64,000 nucleotides of DNA from Bacteroidota bacterium (GCA_018818065.1 JAHISV010000008.1:124001-188000), one strand, 5' to 3'; numbered from the stretch's first letter, positions 9,070 through 17,582 are shown. Numbers and translations are program-made. The notes: generated by a model from the letters alone, not told the origin.

Positions 9070-9075
9070 AATCTA

Positions 9076-9079
9076 CTCC
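9076..9079 (-). promoter_or_regulatory. Shine-Dalgarno site fixing the rsgA ATT start
   Basis: GGAG on the minus strand, 6 nt from the second of two consecutive ATT codons and 3 nt from the first. No such site precedes the ATG at 8934. This spacing is the main evidence for the non-canonical start. Confidence 0.55.
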
Positions 9080-9082
9080 GCA

Positions 9083-9115
9083 TAATAAAAAAGCACCGTA
9101 TAAAATACGATGCTT
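9083..9115 (-). terminator. Rho-independent terminator between the FadL/PorV-like gene and rsgA
   Basis: An 11-bp hairpin (arms 9091-9101 and 9105-9115, one G:T pair, 3-nt loop) followed on the minus strand by TTTTTTATT. It ends the gene at 9143-10579. The rsgA ribosome-binding site begins only a few bases after the T-tract, so rsgA must depend on read-through or on a promoter at this spot. Confidence 0.75.
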
Positions 9116-9142
9116 CTTTCTACAAATCAATTTATATGATTT

Positions 9143-10579
9143 TTACCAAAATCTGTAAGTAACCGATAGAACTGTGTTTGAAATATCAAATTCATTTGAA
9201 AGCTGAGCCTGACCAGCACCATATAAATCCTGCTCTCCATCCCACCATCCATGTAAATAGGCGATATCAATTGCAATCGGCCCGTCTGAACCAATACCAA
9301 ATCCAAGTGTTAAGTATTTTTTATCATAGCTCGATGGATCATTTTTATAGGGGGAAGGTACCATAAAATATCCTGCACGAAACAGAAGACTCTCGGAAGC
9401 ATAAGGAAGTTCAAACTCCATCCCTAAATTATAACTGAATTTCCCGTCGTATAAATCTTTAATATCCCTGTTAATCTGACTCATATCACCTTGAGATAAA
9501 CCATCCTCAAATTCCATTTGCGTGTAATCAACGTATTTCAAATCAGCACTTAATAAAAATGGTCCAAGATTCAGAGCATGCCCAAGAGCAAACTCAAAAG
9601 GAGTGGAAATATTATATTCAAGGACATTGTCAATTGGAGGGTCAAGTATCACATTTAATCCGGTTCCAAATTCACTTTCGGCGTCTACAAAATAATTTTC
9701 AGTCAACTTAAACTTACTTGGGAATTTAATAGACAACCCAATCGTGCTTTCATTACTAAGAACGTACATCATTCCAATTTTTGCATCCCAGCCTTCAATA
9801 TCCCAGTTAATAATATCATTAAGATAAAACTTCTGAAAATCAGCTGTCTCCGGATCATTTGGGTCTGTTAATACATTTGTGAGATAATGATTTTGGGTAT
9901 CTTCTTCCCAGTATTGTCTGTCGTAGGAATAGGTCCCTGAGAATACATTTATGGTCGCTCCCATAAAAACATTTCTGGCAACTTCAACTGCCCCCGATAC
10001 ATTCCACGCGCCAAGTTTTCCACTTTCTCTGGTGTTACCCATTTGCTGTAGATTACCATTAATTGGAGTATTCTCTCCACTTTCATCTGTTAAATAGAGA
10101 GAATAGGCAATATCATCAAGACCAAGCAAAGATTGGATCATGGAATGATCACCGCTGTTGAAATCATTAAATCGCGATCCGGAATTAAAATTTTTAACTG
10201 TGGAATAACCAAAAGCGAAAACCATACTGCCTTGTTTAGTTGGAAGGGGGAATACAGCACCGAAATCATTCATTTTTATCTTGCTTTCTGAAAAGGTATC
10301 TGTAAGGTGATTATCATAGAGATAGCTATTATTTGAAACTGTGTTATAATTAAAGCTACCCGTTATCTCCAGATAATTTGCCAGCCCTAACCCTGCAGGA
10401 TTAAATTGAACACCGCTAAAATCGTTACTTAATGCTGTGTATGCATTCCCCATTCCGAGAGCTCTTGCGCCTGCATCAATACCCGGTTCACTAAGCCGGA
10501 GTACATCATTATGATTTTGTGCAAGCACAGATATATTTACTATTAGTAGGAGCCAGAAAGAATATCGTAAAAATTTCAT
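9143..10579 (-). CDS. Outer-membrane barrel of the FadL/PorV-like family
   Basis: 478 residues: signal peptide (about 1-20), then the N-terminal hallmark 'GARALGMGNAYTALSND' and 'QFNPAGLG', found in OmpP1/FadL-type transporters and in the PorV/PorQ group that supports type IX secretion. Repeated Gly/aromatic strands and a terminal 'TVLSVTYRFW' strand ending in Trp support a barrel. PorV shuttles T9SS cargo, and two T9SS cargo genes lie 7 kb away, but FadL-like transport is equally possible. A TTG at 10591 opens a slightly longer frame; I prefer the ATG at 10579, which has GGGGAA five bases upstream. Single-gene unit closed by the hairpin at 9083-9115. Confidence 0.72.
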   Translation of the reverse strand: MKFLRYSFWLLLIVNISVLAQNHNDVLRLSEPGIDAGARALGMGNAYTALSNDFSGVQFNPAGLGLANYLEITGSFNYNTVSNNSYLYDNHLTDTFSESKIKMNDFGAVFPLPTKQGSMVFAFGYSTVKNFNSGSRFNDFNSGDHSMIQSLLGLDDIAYSLYLTDESGENTPINGNLQQMGNTRESGKLGAWNVSGAVEVARNVFMGATINVFSGTYSYDRQYWEEDTQNHYLTNVLTDPNDPETADFQKFYLNDIINWDIEGWDAKIGMMYVLSNESTIGLSIKFPSKFKLTENYFVDAESEFGTGLNVILDPPIDNVLEYNISTPFEFALGHALNLGPFLLSADLKYVDYTQMEFEDGLSQGDMSQINRDIKDLYDGKFSYNLGMEFELPYASESLLFRAGYFMVPSPYKNDPSSYDKKYLTLGFGIGSDGPIAIDIAYLHGWWDGEQDLYGAGQAQLSNEFDISNTVLSVTYRFW

Positions 10580-10628
10580 TTTATTCCCCAAATTTGGTAA
10601 TCAAAAAATCCGCTATAAAATATGCCAT

Positions 10629-11723
10629 CTACCTTTTGCCTCTACTGCTGCTGCTGCTTGACCTACTACTTGAAGAACTGCTACTTGAGCTACTTGAACT
10701 TCGGCTTCCGCTGCTGGAAGATGATCTTGTTGCTGAACCACTGCTGGTGCTTGATCTTGACCCGGAGCTATAGGTTTTAGAAGAACCGCTTGATTGACTT
10801 CCGTATGAGCTGCCGGCTCTTCCTGAACTGCTGCTCGCTCCTGCACTTGAACCTGAAGATTTTTTTCCGCTCCGTGTAGCTCTTGGGGAACTGCTTCTGC
10901 TACCCGATGATGATCTTGTCGCTGAGCCACTTCTTGTTCCACTACCAGTAGTGTTCTTTGTGGCCGAGCTTTCGCGGGTACCTCGAGAACTTCTTATTGT
11001 TCTACCCTTACTAGTGGATCCTCTTGTGGGTTTGGTAACTGTTGTTCCACCTCTGGTAGTTGTAGTGCCTTTACTAACAGTTGAACCGGTTCCTCTGGTC
11101 TCTGTGGTACCTTTCCCTAAATACCCTGTTCGGGTTGTTGTCCGACTGCCGGTCCTTCCAATGGTTGCCTCGGTATCACGTGTTCTTGTCGTTCCTCCAG
11201 TTGTTCTGGTAATTCCACGTCCACCGCCACTGGTATTTCTTAATTTTGTATACGTATTGGTTCTGTATTTGTAATTACCAAAATTTGTACCCTGCCAGTA
11301 ATTTCCGCCATAGTTGCTATACCCTGTGTAAGCGTATGGGTATCCCCAGGTTTCATAATACCAGCCATGTGTGTATCGATATGGATTTACATACCATGGA
11401 CGTCCCCAACTGTAGTAATAATCATACCAAAATGGGTCATCCCAACCAGCGCCTATGTAAATACCGGGTTGGTAATTCCAATAATATCTGCTGTATAAAG
11501 GGCGATAAAGCGGTGAGTCGTAGTTGTAGTTTATCTGAGCATCGTCATCATCCACATAAAGCGTGTCAGATTCCAGATATTCGTCATCGTAATAATTGTC
11601 GTCATAACCGATATATTCGTCGTAATACCCATCTTTAGATTCTTCATCTACAGCTAGCTGAGTATAGCAGCCTGAAAGAGTGCCGAGAAGAAATACGACA
11701 AAAATGTAAGATAAATTTTTCAT
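10629..11723 (-). CDS. Low-complexity lipoprotein: Tyr/Asp-rich head, Ser/Arg-rich tail
   Basis: 364 residues with a lipobox 'LSGC' (Cys about residue 19). Residues about 25-75 are acidic and Tyr/Asp-rich ('DDNYYDDEYLES'); 75-150 are dominated by Tyr, Trp and Gly ('WYDYYYSWGRPWYVNPY'); from about 160 to the end the protein is Ser/Thr/Gly/Arg only, including a run of 12 serines near the C-terminus and a basic end. The mixture of Ser codons argues against simple triplet slippage. No catalytic domain is seen. An acidic head with a long basic, disordered tail suggests a surface adhesin or matrix-binding protein, but this is a guess. Long open frames on the opposite strand and in frame +2 are shadows of the biased composition. 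Confidence 0.65.
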   Translation of the reverse strand: MKNLSYIFVVFLLGTLSGCYTQLAVDEESKDGYYDEYIGYDDNYYDDEYLESDTLYVDDDDAQINYNYDSPLYRPLYSRYYWNYQPGIYIGAGWDDPFWYDYYYSWGRPWYVNPYRYTHGWYYETWGYPYAYTGYSNYGGNYWQGTNFGNYKYRTNTYTKLRNTSGGGRGITRTTGGTTRTRDTEATIGRTGSRTTTRTGYLGKGTTETRGTGSTVSKGTTTTRGGTTVTKPTRGSTSKGRTIRSSRGTRESSATKNTTGSGTRSGSATRSSSGSRSSSPRATRSGKKSSGSSAGASSSSGRAGSSYGSQSSGSSKTYSSGSRSSTSSGSATRSSSSSGSRSSSSSSSSSSSSRSSSSSSRGKR

Positions 11724-11771
11724 GATGTACTCCCTTATTACTATTACAACAAAATAAACAATTTAAGTGCC

Positions 11772-11796
11772 ATAAAAAACGCCCAAAACGGGCGTT
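11772..11796 (-). terminator. Rho-independent terminator after the small barrel gene
   Basis: Perfect 7-bp stem AACGCCC/GGGCGTT with a 5-nt loop (11778-11796), followed on the minus strand by TTTTTTATG. It lies about 65 bp after the stop of the gene at 11860-12645. Confidence 0.8.
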
Positions 11797-11859
11797 AAAC
11801 TACTAGATTTTACGAGTATTGTCCTAAAAACAAACTCAATGTGTACTAAATATCATACA

Positions 11860-12645
11860 CTAAAAAATTGCATGAATATATTCCACGAAAATAGCTCTGT
11901 CACCAGATTTGAAAACATCATTAATTTCATCTTTCAATTTTTTATTATCGGCTAAATTTCTAAAATCAAGACCAATAGTAAATCCATCTCCAACTGACCA
12001 GCGAAGCCCCATATTAAAATAACCAGTCCCCTCACCCAGCGAATTGGCTGTATTATCATTATTAGCAAAATCATATTCAGCAACAAATGCCAGAGACCCG
12101 CCAATGGTTTTTTCCAAACCAACTATTATGTTAAGGTCTTTATCACCATCCTCACGTTCAAGGGAATAGTTAATCACACCATGCACACTCAGGTAGCCAA
12201 GAAAATCAAAATTCTTTGAAGCAGCAGCAAATATTCCGGGAGATTTTATCTCAAACCTTTTGAGATCCTTGAAATACGATCCCTTCCCCTGCGTATCAAA
12301 ACCTAAAGTAAGTGCGGGTACAGTTTCAGTTTCATTCATCAACCGGATTCTCAAGTTAACACCCGGATAATTATACCATTCTACGTTACCACTACCAATA
12401 ATGTTGTCACCACCATAAGAGATACCAAAACTGAAATTTTCAAAAACACCAACCTCAATTTTAGAAATAACCACACCGTTTGGTAAAACATCCATACCCA
12501 CACCAACGTGACCTTTTTCAAGAATACCGGCAGTTGGCATGTCGATTAAGGATCTGTATTCATACTTGGCATTGGTACCAGCGGTTCCCTGTGCATAACT
12601 AGAAATGACTGACAAGAAAAATATAATAACAGTAAACTTTTTCAT
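11860..12645 (-). CDS. Small outer-membrane beta-barrel protein
   Basis: 261 residues with a signal peptide (about 1-18, ending in Tyr-Ala-Gln). The mature chain is a regular alternation of short amphipathic strands and turns ('FSFGISYGG', 'LAFVAEYDFAN', 'FNMGLRWSVGDGFTIGLDFRN'), as expected for a barrel of 10-12 strands. A conserved-looking N-terminal block ('EYRSLIDMPTAGILEKGH') resembles one seen in YjbH-like outer-membrane proteins, but I cannot name the family with confidence. Start overlaps the stop of the upstream membrane-protein gene by 4 bp, and the pair follows cysS closely. Confidence 0.68.
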   Translation of the reverse strand: MKKFTVIIFFLSVISSYAQGTAGTNAKYEYRSLIDMPTAGILEKGHVGVGMDVLPNGVVISKIEVGVFENFSFGISYGGDNIIGSGNVEWYNYPGVNLRIRLMNETETVPALTLGFDTQGKGSYFKDLKRFEIKSPGIFAAASKNFDFLGYLSVHGVINYSLEREDGDKDLNIIVGLEKTIGGSLAFVAEYDFANNDNTANSLGEGTGYFNMGLRWSVGDGFTIGLDFRNLADNKKLKDEINDVFKSGDRAIFVEYIHAIF

Positions 12646-13037
12646 AATTCCTCAGGATTGTTGAGTGGAATTTTTATTTTATTTGTCCATAATGAATATA
12701 CAGGTTTTGCTTCTATTTCCAGTATTCCCCTCGTCGCCAGAAGCTCAATAACTAATATCCCTTTACTACAATCTTCTGAAATAATATTACAAGCATTTTT
12801 AGCATTCTCAATAAAGTACTTACAATAAACTTTTCTTAATGGTACACGCGCTCCGGAATAACTCATTGGAATTGCCTCAATTAAGACTGATCTGTCAGGC
12901 CCATGAGTCACAGAGTACCTTACCTCGTAAATATCAAAAACTAAAAACCAGCTCAATGCTGAAATAACAATTAAGGCTAAACCGACCAGGGACATAACTT
13001 GCCACTCTGATATTAAAAAAGAAAAAAGTTTATTCAT
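12642..13037 (-). CDS. Hypothetical single-pass membrane protein
   Basis: 131 residues starting at the ATG at 13037; the longer frame from 13091 would overlap cysS and is not needed. Residues about 15-35 form one transmembrane helix ('VMSLVGLALIVISALSWFLV') followed by a mostly beta-type soluble region containing three or four cysteines ('VYCKYF', 'ACNIISEDC'). No family recognised. It sits 4 bp after the cysS stop and overlaps the next gene by 4 bp, so it is co-transcribed with both, but this gives no functional hint beyond the cell envelope. Confidence 0.6.
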   Translation of the reverse strand: MNKLFSFLISEWQVMSLVGLALIVISALSWFLVFDIYEVRYSVTHGPDRSVLIEAIPMSYSGARVPLRKVYCKYFIENAKNACNIISEDCSKGILVIELLATRGILEIEAKPVYSLWTNKIKIPLNNPEEL

Positions 13038-13041
13038 AATA

Positions 13042-14451
13042 TCAATTAATGGTAAATGTAGTGCCGGTTTTGCTATCCTTAAGCTGGACACCCAGCCCGC
13101 TCAATTGATCTCGTATCTCGTCAGATAGTTTATAATTTTTATCCTCTTTTGCCTGAGCACGCAGGCGAAGAAGTAAATTAATCAATTCGTCTTCTAATGA
13201 AGCTCCTTTACTCTTGCCAAGGTCATCAAAGTGTAAGATGCCCAAAACACCTTCAGCAGTTTTGCTAAGAAACTCTTTTGCTTTCTTTACAAATTCCACA
13301 TGAAGTGATTCGTTATCTGCAATAACTTTATTAACATTCTTTACAAAATCAAATATTACAGCAACGCCTTTGGGGGAATTGAAATCATCATCCATCTCTT
13401 TTTCGAATTCAGCATAATACTTTTCAAAATCAAACTCCGGATTAACACTGCTTGTAGAATTCTTTTCTTCTTCCAGTTTAAGTGTTTCTGCAAGATTCGT
13501 AATTTTCTCAAGTCCCTTCTGTGCACCAGACAATAATTCTTCACTAAAACTAAGTGGTCCCCTGTAATGGGTCTGAACAAAGAAAAGTCTTATTGCTTCT
13601 GCAGGAAACTTTGCCAGAACTTCCCTGGCGGTAAAGAAATTACCCAATGATTTTGACATTTTTTCTTCATTAATATTTACAAATCCAAGATGCATCCAAT
13701 AATTTACAAAATGTTTATCGGTAGCAGCTTCACTTTGCGCGACTTCATTTTCGTGATGTGGAAAAATCAAATCATTTCCACCCATATGAATATCTATTGT
13801 TTCGCCCAAATGCTTACAACTCATGGCAGAGCACTCTATATGCCACCCGGGACGCCCTTTGCCCCATGGGCTGTCCCATGAAGGTTCACCTTCTTTTGCT
13901 TTTTTCCACAAAGAAAAATCGAGCGGATTTTTTTTCATTTCATTAATTTCGATTCTGGCACCTGATTCAAGGTCATCAATATTTTTTCCGCTCAACTGTC
14001 CGTAAGTTTTAAATTTTGAGACATCATAAAAAACATTCCCATCAATATTATAGGCAAATCCTTTTTCTTCAAGTGTCTTGATAAGATCGATAATTTCGCC
14101 AATATGATCTGTTGCGTAAGGATTTATTGTTGCGCGCTTCAGCTTCAAACTATCCATATCCTCCAGAAACGCTTTAATGTATTTACCGGCAACCTCACTT
14201 GAAGGTACGTTTTCTTCAATTGACTGACGAATAATCTTATCGTCAATATCAGTTATGTTCATGGCAAATTTAACATCATAGCCTTTGTATTCAATGTATC
14301 TTCTGATAACATCAGACATTAAAAAGGTTCGGGCATTTCCTATGTGAATATAGTTGTATACAGTTGGACCACATATGTACATGGAAACTTTAGGGGGATT
14401 TATTGGTTTGAATTCTTCTTTCTTACGTGACTGTGTATTGTAGATTAGCAT
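13042..14451 (-). CDS. cysS: Cysteinyl-tRNA synthetase
   Basis: A 469-residue class I synthetase that charges tRNA-Cys. The HIGH motif is 'YIHIGNAR' (about residues 34-41) inside the family block 'CGPTVYNYIHIGNART', KMSKS is 'EEKMSKSLGN' (about 266-275), and the zinc ligands include Cys-28, the Cys of 'HIECSAM' and His in 'FPHHENE'. Full length for the bacterial enzyme (about 460-480). ATG start with GAGGA four bases upstream. First gene of a short unit with the membrane protein and small barrel that follow. Confidence 0.97.
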   Translation of the reverse strand: MLIYNTQSRKKEEFKPINPPKVSMYICGPTVYNYIHIGNARTFLMSDVIRRYIEYKGYDVKFAMNITDIDDKIIRQSIEENVPSSEVAGKYIKAFLEDMDSLKLKRATINPYATDHIGEIIDLIKTLEEKGFAYNIDGNVFYDVSKFKTYGQLSGKNIDDLESGARIEINEMKKNPLDFSLWKKAKEGEPSWDSPWGKGRPGWHIECSAMSCKHLGETIDIHMGGNDLIFPHHENEVAQSEAATDKHFVNYWMHLGFVNINEEKMSKSLGNFFTAREVLAKFPAEAIRLFFVQTHYRGPLSFSEELLSGAQKGLEKITNLAETLKLEEEKNSTSSVNPEFDFEKYYAEFEKEMDDDFNSPKGVAVIFDFVKNVNKVIADNESLHVEFVKKAKEFLSKTAEGVLGILHFDDLGKSKGASLEDELINLLLRLRAQAKEDKNYKLSDEIRDQLSGLGVQLKDSKTGTTFTIN

Positions 14452-14461
14452 AATTTCCTCA

Positions 14462-14488
14462 TTAGAGCTATAAATATTCTGTCTCTAA
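14462..14488. repeat. Inverted repeat between ntrC-like gene and cysS
   Basis: TTAGAG and CTCTAA arms separated by 15 nt, next to the cysS ribosome-binding site. There is no T-tract, so it is not a typical terminator; it may fold near the cysS leader or be chance. Confidence 0.25.
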
Positions 14489-14504
14489 AGATAGTAATTT
14501 TCTA

Positions 14505-15875
14505 TTATTCTTTATAGATAATGTTATGCTTAACTACCAGGCGATGAATTGATCTCCTGTCAATACCGCAATCGGCGGCAGCCTGCGAAATATTTCCTCT
14601 GTGTTTTTTCAGGTAATAAGTAAGATATTCCTGCTCGAATTTTTCCAATAAATTATCTTTAGCAACCTTGTAAGGCATTTCCAGGATGTCATCACTAAAC
14701 GAATGCGATTTCGAAATAATTGGAATGGGTAAATCTGAAACCTGAATAACATCATTAGAACAGAGATAAAATGCTCTCCCGATAACATTTTGCAATTCAC
14801 GCACATTACCCGGCCATGAATAGGATTTTAAAGCATCTTCAGTTTCAGCAGAAAACTGGCGACTTTGATTATTGGAACTATTGCAGAGATCACACAGCAG
14901 GTACTTTGCTATGGGAATAATATCATCTGTCCTCTCACGCAAGGCCGGAACGTGCACCCTAAGGGTGTTTAAACGATAGAATAAGTCTTGCCTAAATTCT
15001 CCCAGTTTTACTTCAACATCAAGGTTTTTATTTGTTGCTGCAATAATCCTTACATCAATTTCAATTTCCTTTTGTCCACCAACGTGCCTAATTTTGCGCT
15101 CCTCAAGCATCCTTAGTAATTTAACCTGAACAGACTGGGATAATTCCCCCACTTCATCAAGAAAAAAAGTGCCTCTATTTGCAAATTCAAGCAGACCGGG
15201 TTTCGTTTTAACAGCCCCTGTAAAAGCTCCCTTTTCGTGTCCAAAAATTTCACTCTCGAATAAATTTTCTGGTAAAGCGCCGCAGTTAACGGGCACAAAT
15301 GGCTCTTTATTTCTATCGCTCAAGGTATGAATTGCCCGCGCGATCAATTCCTTGCCGGTACCACTCTCGCCTGTAACTAAAACATTCATATTAGTTTTAG
15401 CTAATTTCTCCATATCCTTTATTAAATTTTCCATTGATGAACTATTATAAATCAACTTGCCGTGCTCACCATCCAGTATTTTATATTCGGGTTTATCTTT
15501 ATTGCGTTTTGCTCGGGGTCCGAGTCCTCTATCAATACTCTCAAATAGCTTGCTGGAAGTAAATGGCTTTTCCAGAAAATCAAATACACCACTTTTCATG
15601 GCTTCAACACTGGCTTCAATTGTTCCATATCCGGAAATTATAACAATGACAGTATCCGGGAAATATTTTTTTACCTGAGCAACAACATCCAGTCCTGAGA
15701 CCCCGGCAATATTAAGATCACAGAGAATTAATTCATATTGATTTTTGCTTACATGGTTAATAGCCTCATTCCCATCTTGAAGAGAGAAAACGTCGTACTC
15801 TTCCCTAAGCGATAAAATCTTTCGAAGGCTCTCAACCATTTCAAACTCATCATCAATAATGAGTATTTTATTCAT
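14505..15875 (-). CDS. NtrC-family sigma54-dependent response regulator
   Basis: 456 residues from the ATG at 15875. Receiver domain 1-120 with 'IIDDE' and phospho-acceptor Asp-53 ('LCDLN'), AAA+ domain (about 145-380) with Walker A 'GESGTGKE', the sigma54-contact loop 'GAFTGA' intact, Walker B 'FLDEVGEL', and a Fis-type helix-turn-helix at the end ('GNISQAAADCGIDRRSIHR'). All parts needed to open a sigma54 promoter from an upstream site are present. The start overlaps the sensor kinase stop by 8 bp, so the pair is co-translated. A consensus sigma54 promoter lies in the intergenic region on the other side of the kinase, making the cytochrome genes the obvious target. Confidence 0.93.
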   Translation of the reverse strand: MNKILIIDDEFEMVESLRKILSLREEYDVFSLQDGNEAINHVSKNQYELILCDLNIAGVSGLDVVAQVKKYFPDTVIVIISGYGTIEASVEAMKSGVFDFLEKPFTSSKLFESIDRGLGPRAKRNKDKPEYKILDGEHGKLIYNSSSMENLIKDMEKLAKTNMNVLVTGESGTGKELIARAIHTLSDRNKEPFVPVNCGALPENLFESEIFGHEKGAFTGAVKTKPGLLEFANRGTFFLDEVGELSQSVQVKLLRMLEERKIRHVGGQKEIEIDVRIIAATNKNLDVEVKLGEFRQDLFYRLNTLRVHVPALRERTDDIIPIAKYLLCDLCNSSNNQSRQFSAETEDALKSYSWPGNVRELQNVIGRAFYLCSNDVIQVSDLPIPIISKSHSFSDDILEMPYKVAKDNLLEKFEQEYLTYYLKKHRGNISQAAADCGIDRRSIHRLVVKHNIIYKE

Positions 15876-17346
15876 GCATGCTACCATATTTGTTAAATGA
15901 TAAAATAAATTTTGTGCCTGTTCCAACAATACTATCACAATGAATTTCGGCCTTATGAGCTGCACAAATATTTTTTACAATATATAAACCCAATCCGGTG
16001 CCTCTTTCACTGCTCTTAGAGGTAAAAAATGGCAGAAATATTTGTTCTTTAATTTCTGACTCAATTCCCGGTCCATTATCTTCAACTATAACAGTATTAC
16101 AATCTTTTTCACTGAACAGTTCAATGGTTATTGTGCCCTCATCATCAATTGCATCAATACTGTTATTTATAAGATTATTGAAGACCTGTTCGAGCTGAAT
16201 AAAATCACCATATACCCAGAACTTATCATTTGGATTGTAGCGTTTGTATATCGAAATTTTTCTTTTATTTGTGAACGGTTTTAACATCCCCACACTTCCT
16301 TCAATAACGTCTACAAGGTTAAGCTGCTTAAAATTTTCAGTGGGTTTTTTACTATACTTCAAAACTTCACGAGTAATTGAGGAAAGATGTTCCAACTGTT
16401 CAACCATTACATTTAGATCATCATAATATTTATTGAGACAACGATCTGTTTGTGAAGTTACTCTCAAAAAGTCGGCACGCGCCATAATGATTGCTGAATA
16501 ATTATTAATTTCATGAGCAATACCAGCTGTTAATTCACCAACAGTAACCAACCTATCGGCACGTTGCAATTTTTGAAAATTCAACTCTTCTATTTGTTCT
16601 CTGGACTCATTAAGAAATTTAAGCATCGAGTTAAAATGATTTGTTATTTTTCCGAACTCATCCTCCGATTGATGCTGGATGCGAACATCCAAATTCCCTT
16701 GTTCAACTTCATCAATGGCGTTTAAAAAATTCTCAAGCGGATTGTTAATGAAGACACGAAATATGTGATTAAGCCCAATAACCAGTATTACTATAATGAG
16801 TAAACCAAACATTACTATATGGAGTAAGCCCGTATAAAAGTTTATTTCTGGCTGAGTAGCATCAGATTCAATACTTAGATATGCAATTATAGGTTCATCA
16901 CCGTGACACCCCATACATGATTCTTTATTTACAATCGGCTCAAGAGCAACATATTTCTGACCTTCATATGAATAAAACAATTCGCGGGCACTAATATTGT
17001 CGTTCAAAAAATTCTCTGGCGTATACTCTGAAATATCTTTGCCGATTTCTTCCTTCGCGTTAGAATAGAGAATAATTCCACTTGTATTTATAATACGAAG
17101 TCGTTCTACATTTTTATCATGAGAAAAATCAGATATAACATTCTGAACAATCTTTTCCTCCCCTGCTTCCATGGCATGTTCCACACGATAACTAAGCATG
17201 TCAAAAATGGACTCCATTAACAGAAAAGATCTTTCCTGAAAATTCGCTTTCATTTGAAACAATAGAAAGATCATAGGTAATGAAACTGTGAACACAACAA
17301 AGAGTGTAGAAAAAAAGATAAATTTATTTTTTACTAACTTGAACAT
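15868..17346 (-). CDS. Sensor histidine kinase with c-type heme motif in the periplasmic domain
   Basis: 492 residues: TM1 (about 9-31), periplasmic sensor (32-172), TM2 (about 173-195), HAMP (about 195-250, ending 'EFGKITNHFNSML'), DHp with H-box 'IAHEINNYSA', and HATPase_c with N box 'NLINNSIDAID', 'EDNGPGI' and 'GTGLGLYIV'. At residues 144-148 just before TM2 the sensor carries Cys-Met-Gly-Cys-His, a CxxCH motif for covalent heme, within 'NKESCMGCHGDEP'. Heme-containing sensors of the Tll0287/DUF3365 kind have the same placement; family membership is inference. Redox state, O2 or NO are plausible cues. The gene overlaps its regulator and diverges from the cytochrome genes. Confidence 0.93.
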   Translation of the reverse strand: MFKLVKNKFIFFSTLFVVFTVSLPMIFLLFQMKANFQERSFLLMESIFDMLSYRVEHAMEAGEEKIVQNVISDFSHDKNVERLRIINTSGIILYSNAKEEIGKDISEYTPENFLNDNISARELFYSYEGQKYVALEPIVNKESCMGCHGDEPIIAYLSIESDATQPEINFYTGLLHIVMFGLLIIVILVIGLNHIFRVFINNPLENFLNAIDEVEQGNLDVRIQHQSEDEFGKITNHFNSMLKFLNESREQIEELNFQKLQRADRLVTVGELTAGIAHEINNYSAIIMARADFLRVTSQTDRCLNKYYDDLNVMVEQLEHLSSITREVLKYSKKPTENFKQLNLVDVIEGSVGMLKPFTNKRKISIYKRYNPNDKFWVYGDFIQLEQVFNNLINNSIDAIDDEGTITIELFSEKDCNTVIVEDNGPGIESEIKEQIFLPFFTSKSSERGTGLGLYIVKNICAAHKAEIHCDSIVGTGTKFILSFNKYGSMHE

Positions 17347-17381
17347 CTACAAAATCACCATTTTTTATTTGAACTATAGGA

Positions 17382-17405
17382 CAGTGTCGCATTGCTGTCG
17401 CACTG
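17382..17405. promoter_or_regulatory. Candidate activator-binding site (UAS) for the NtrC-type regulator
   Basis: A 24-bp element with inverted ends CAGTG...CACTG and, inside them, two direct copies of TGTCGCA separated by 4 bp (11-bp period, one helical turn). It is about 150-175 bp upstream of the sigma54 -24 element, the usual distance for an enhancer-binding protein, and about 36-60 bp upstream of the kinase start, so it could also serve autoregulation. No binding data; found by eye. Confidence 0.45.
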
Positions 17406-17555
17406 AGACATATAAAACACATTAATAAATCAAATAATTGCAATAAAAATAAATTATAGCCGATATTAGGACTTAATATATGTTAAATCATCAAAAAAGA
17501 CAACCATTTCGAACATAATTTGGATTAAAAGATAACAAGGTTCCTTTATTTTTTT

Positions 17556-17571
17556 TGGCACTAACATTGCT
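17556..17571 (+). promoter_or_regulatory. Sigma54 (-24/-12) promoter
   Basis: TGGCAC-TAACA-TTGCT matches the RpoN consensus TGGCACnnnnnTTGCW exactly, with the invariant GG (17557-17558) and GC (17569-17570) 10 bp apart. Counting C as -12 puts +1 at about 17582, next to the ATG at 17583. The neighbouring NtrC-type activator with an intact GAFTGA loop supports the call. Confidence 0.85.
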
Positions 17572-17582
17572 ATATAACTAGC

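Noticed and set aside
9081..9083. ATG 12 bp upstream of the proposed rsgA start
   Set aside because: It is in another frame and closes after 12 codons (stop about 9045); it cannot start RsgA without a frameshift.
10613..11638. Long open frames on both strands overlapping the Ser/Arg-rich lipoprotein gene
   Set aside because: They follow from the biased codon composition of the real gene, have no ribosome-binding sites or family features, and produce low-complexity peptides.
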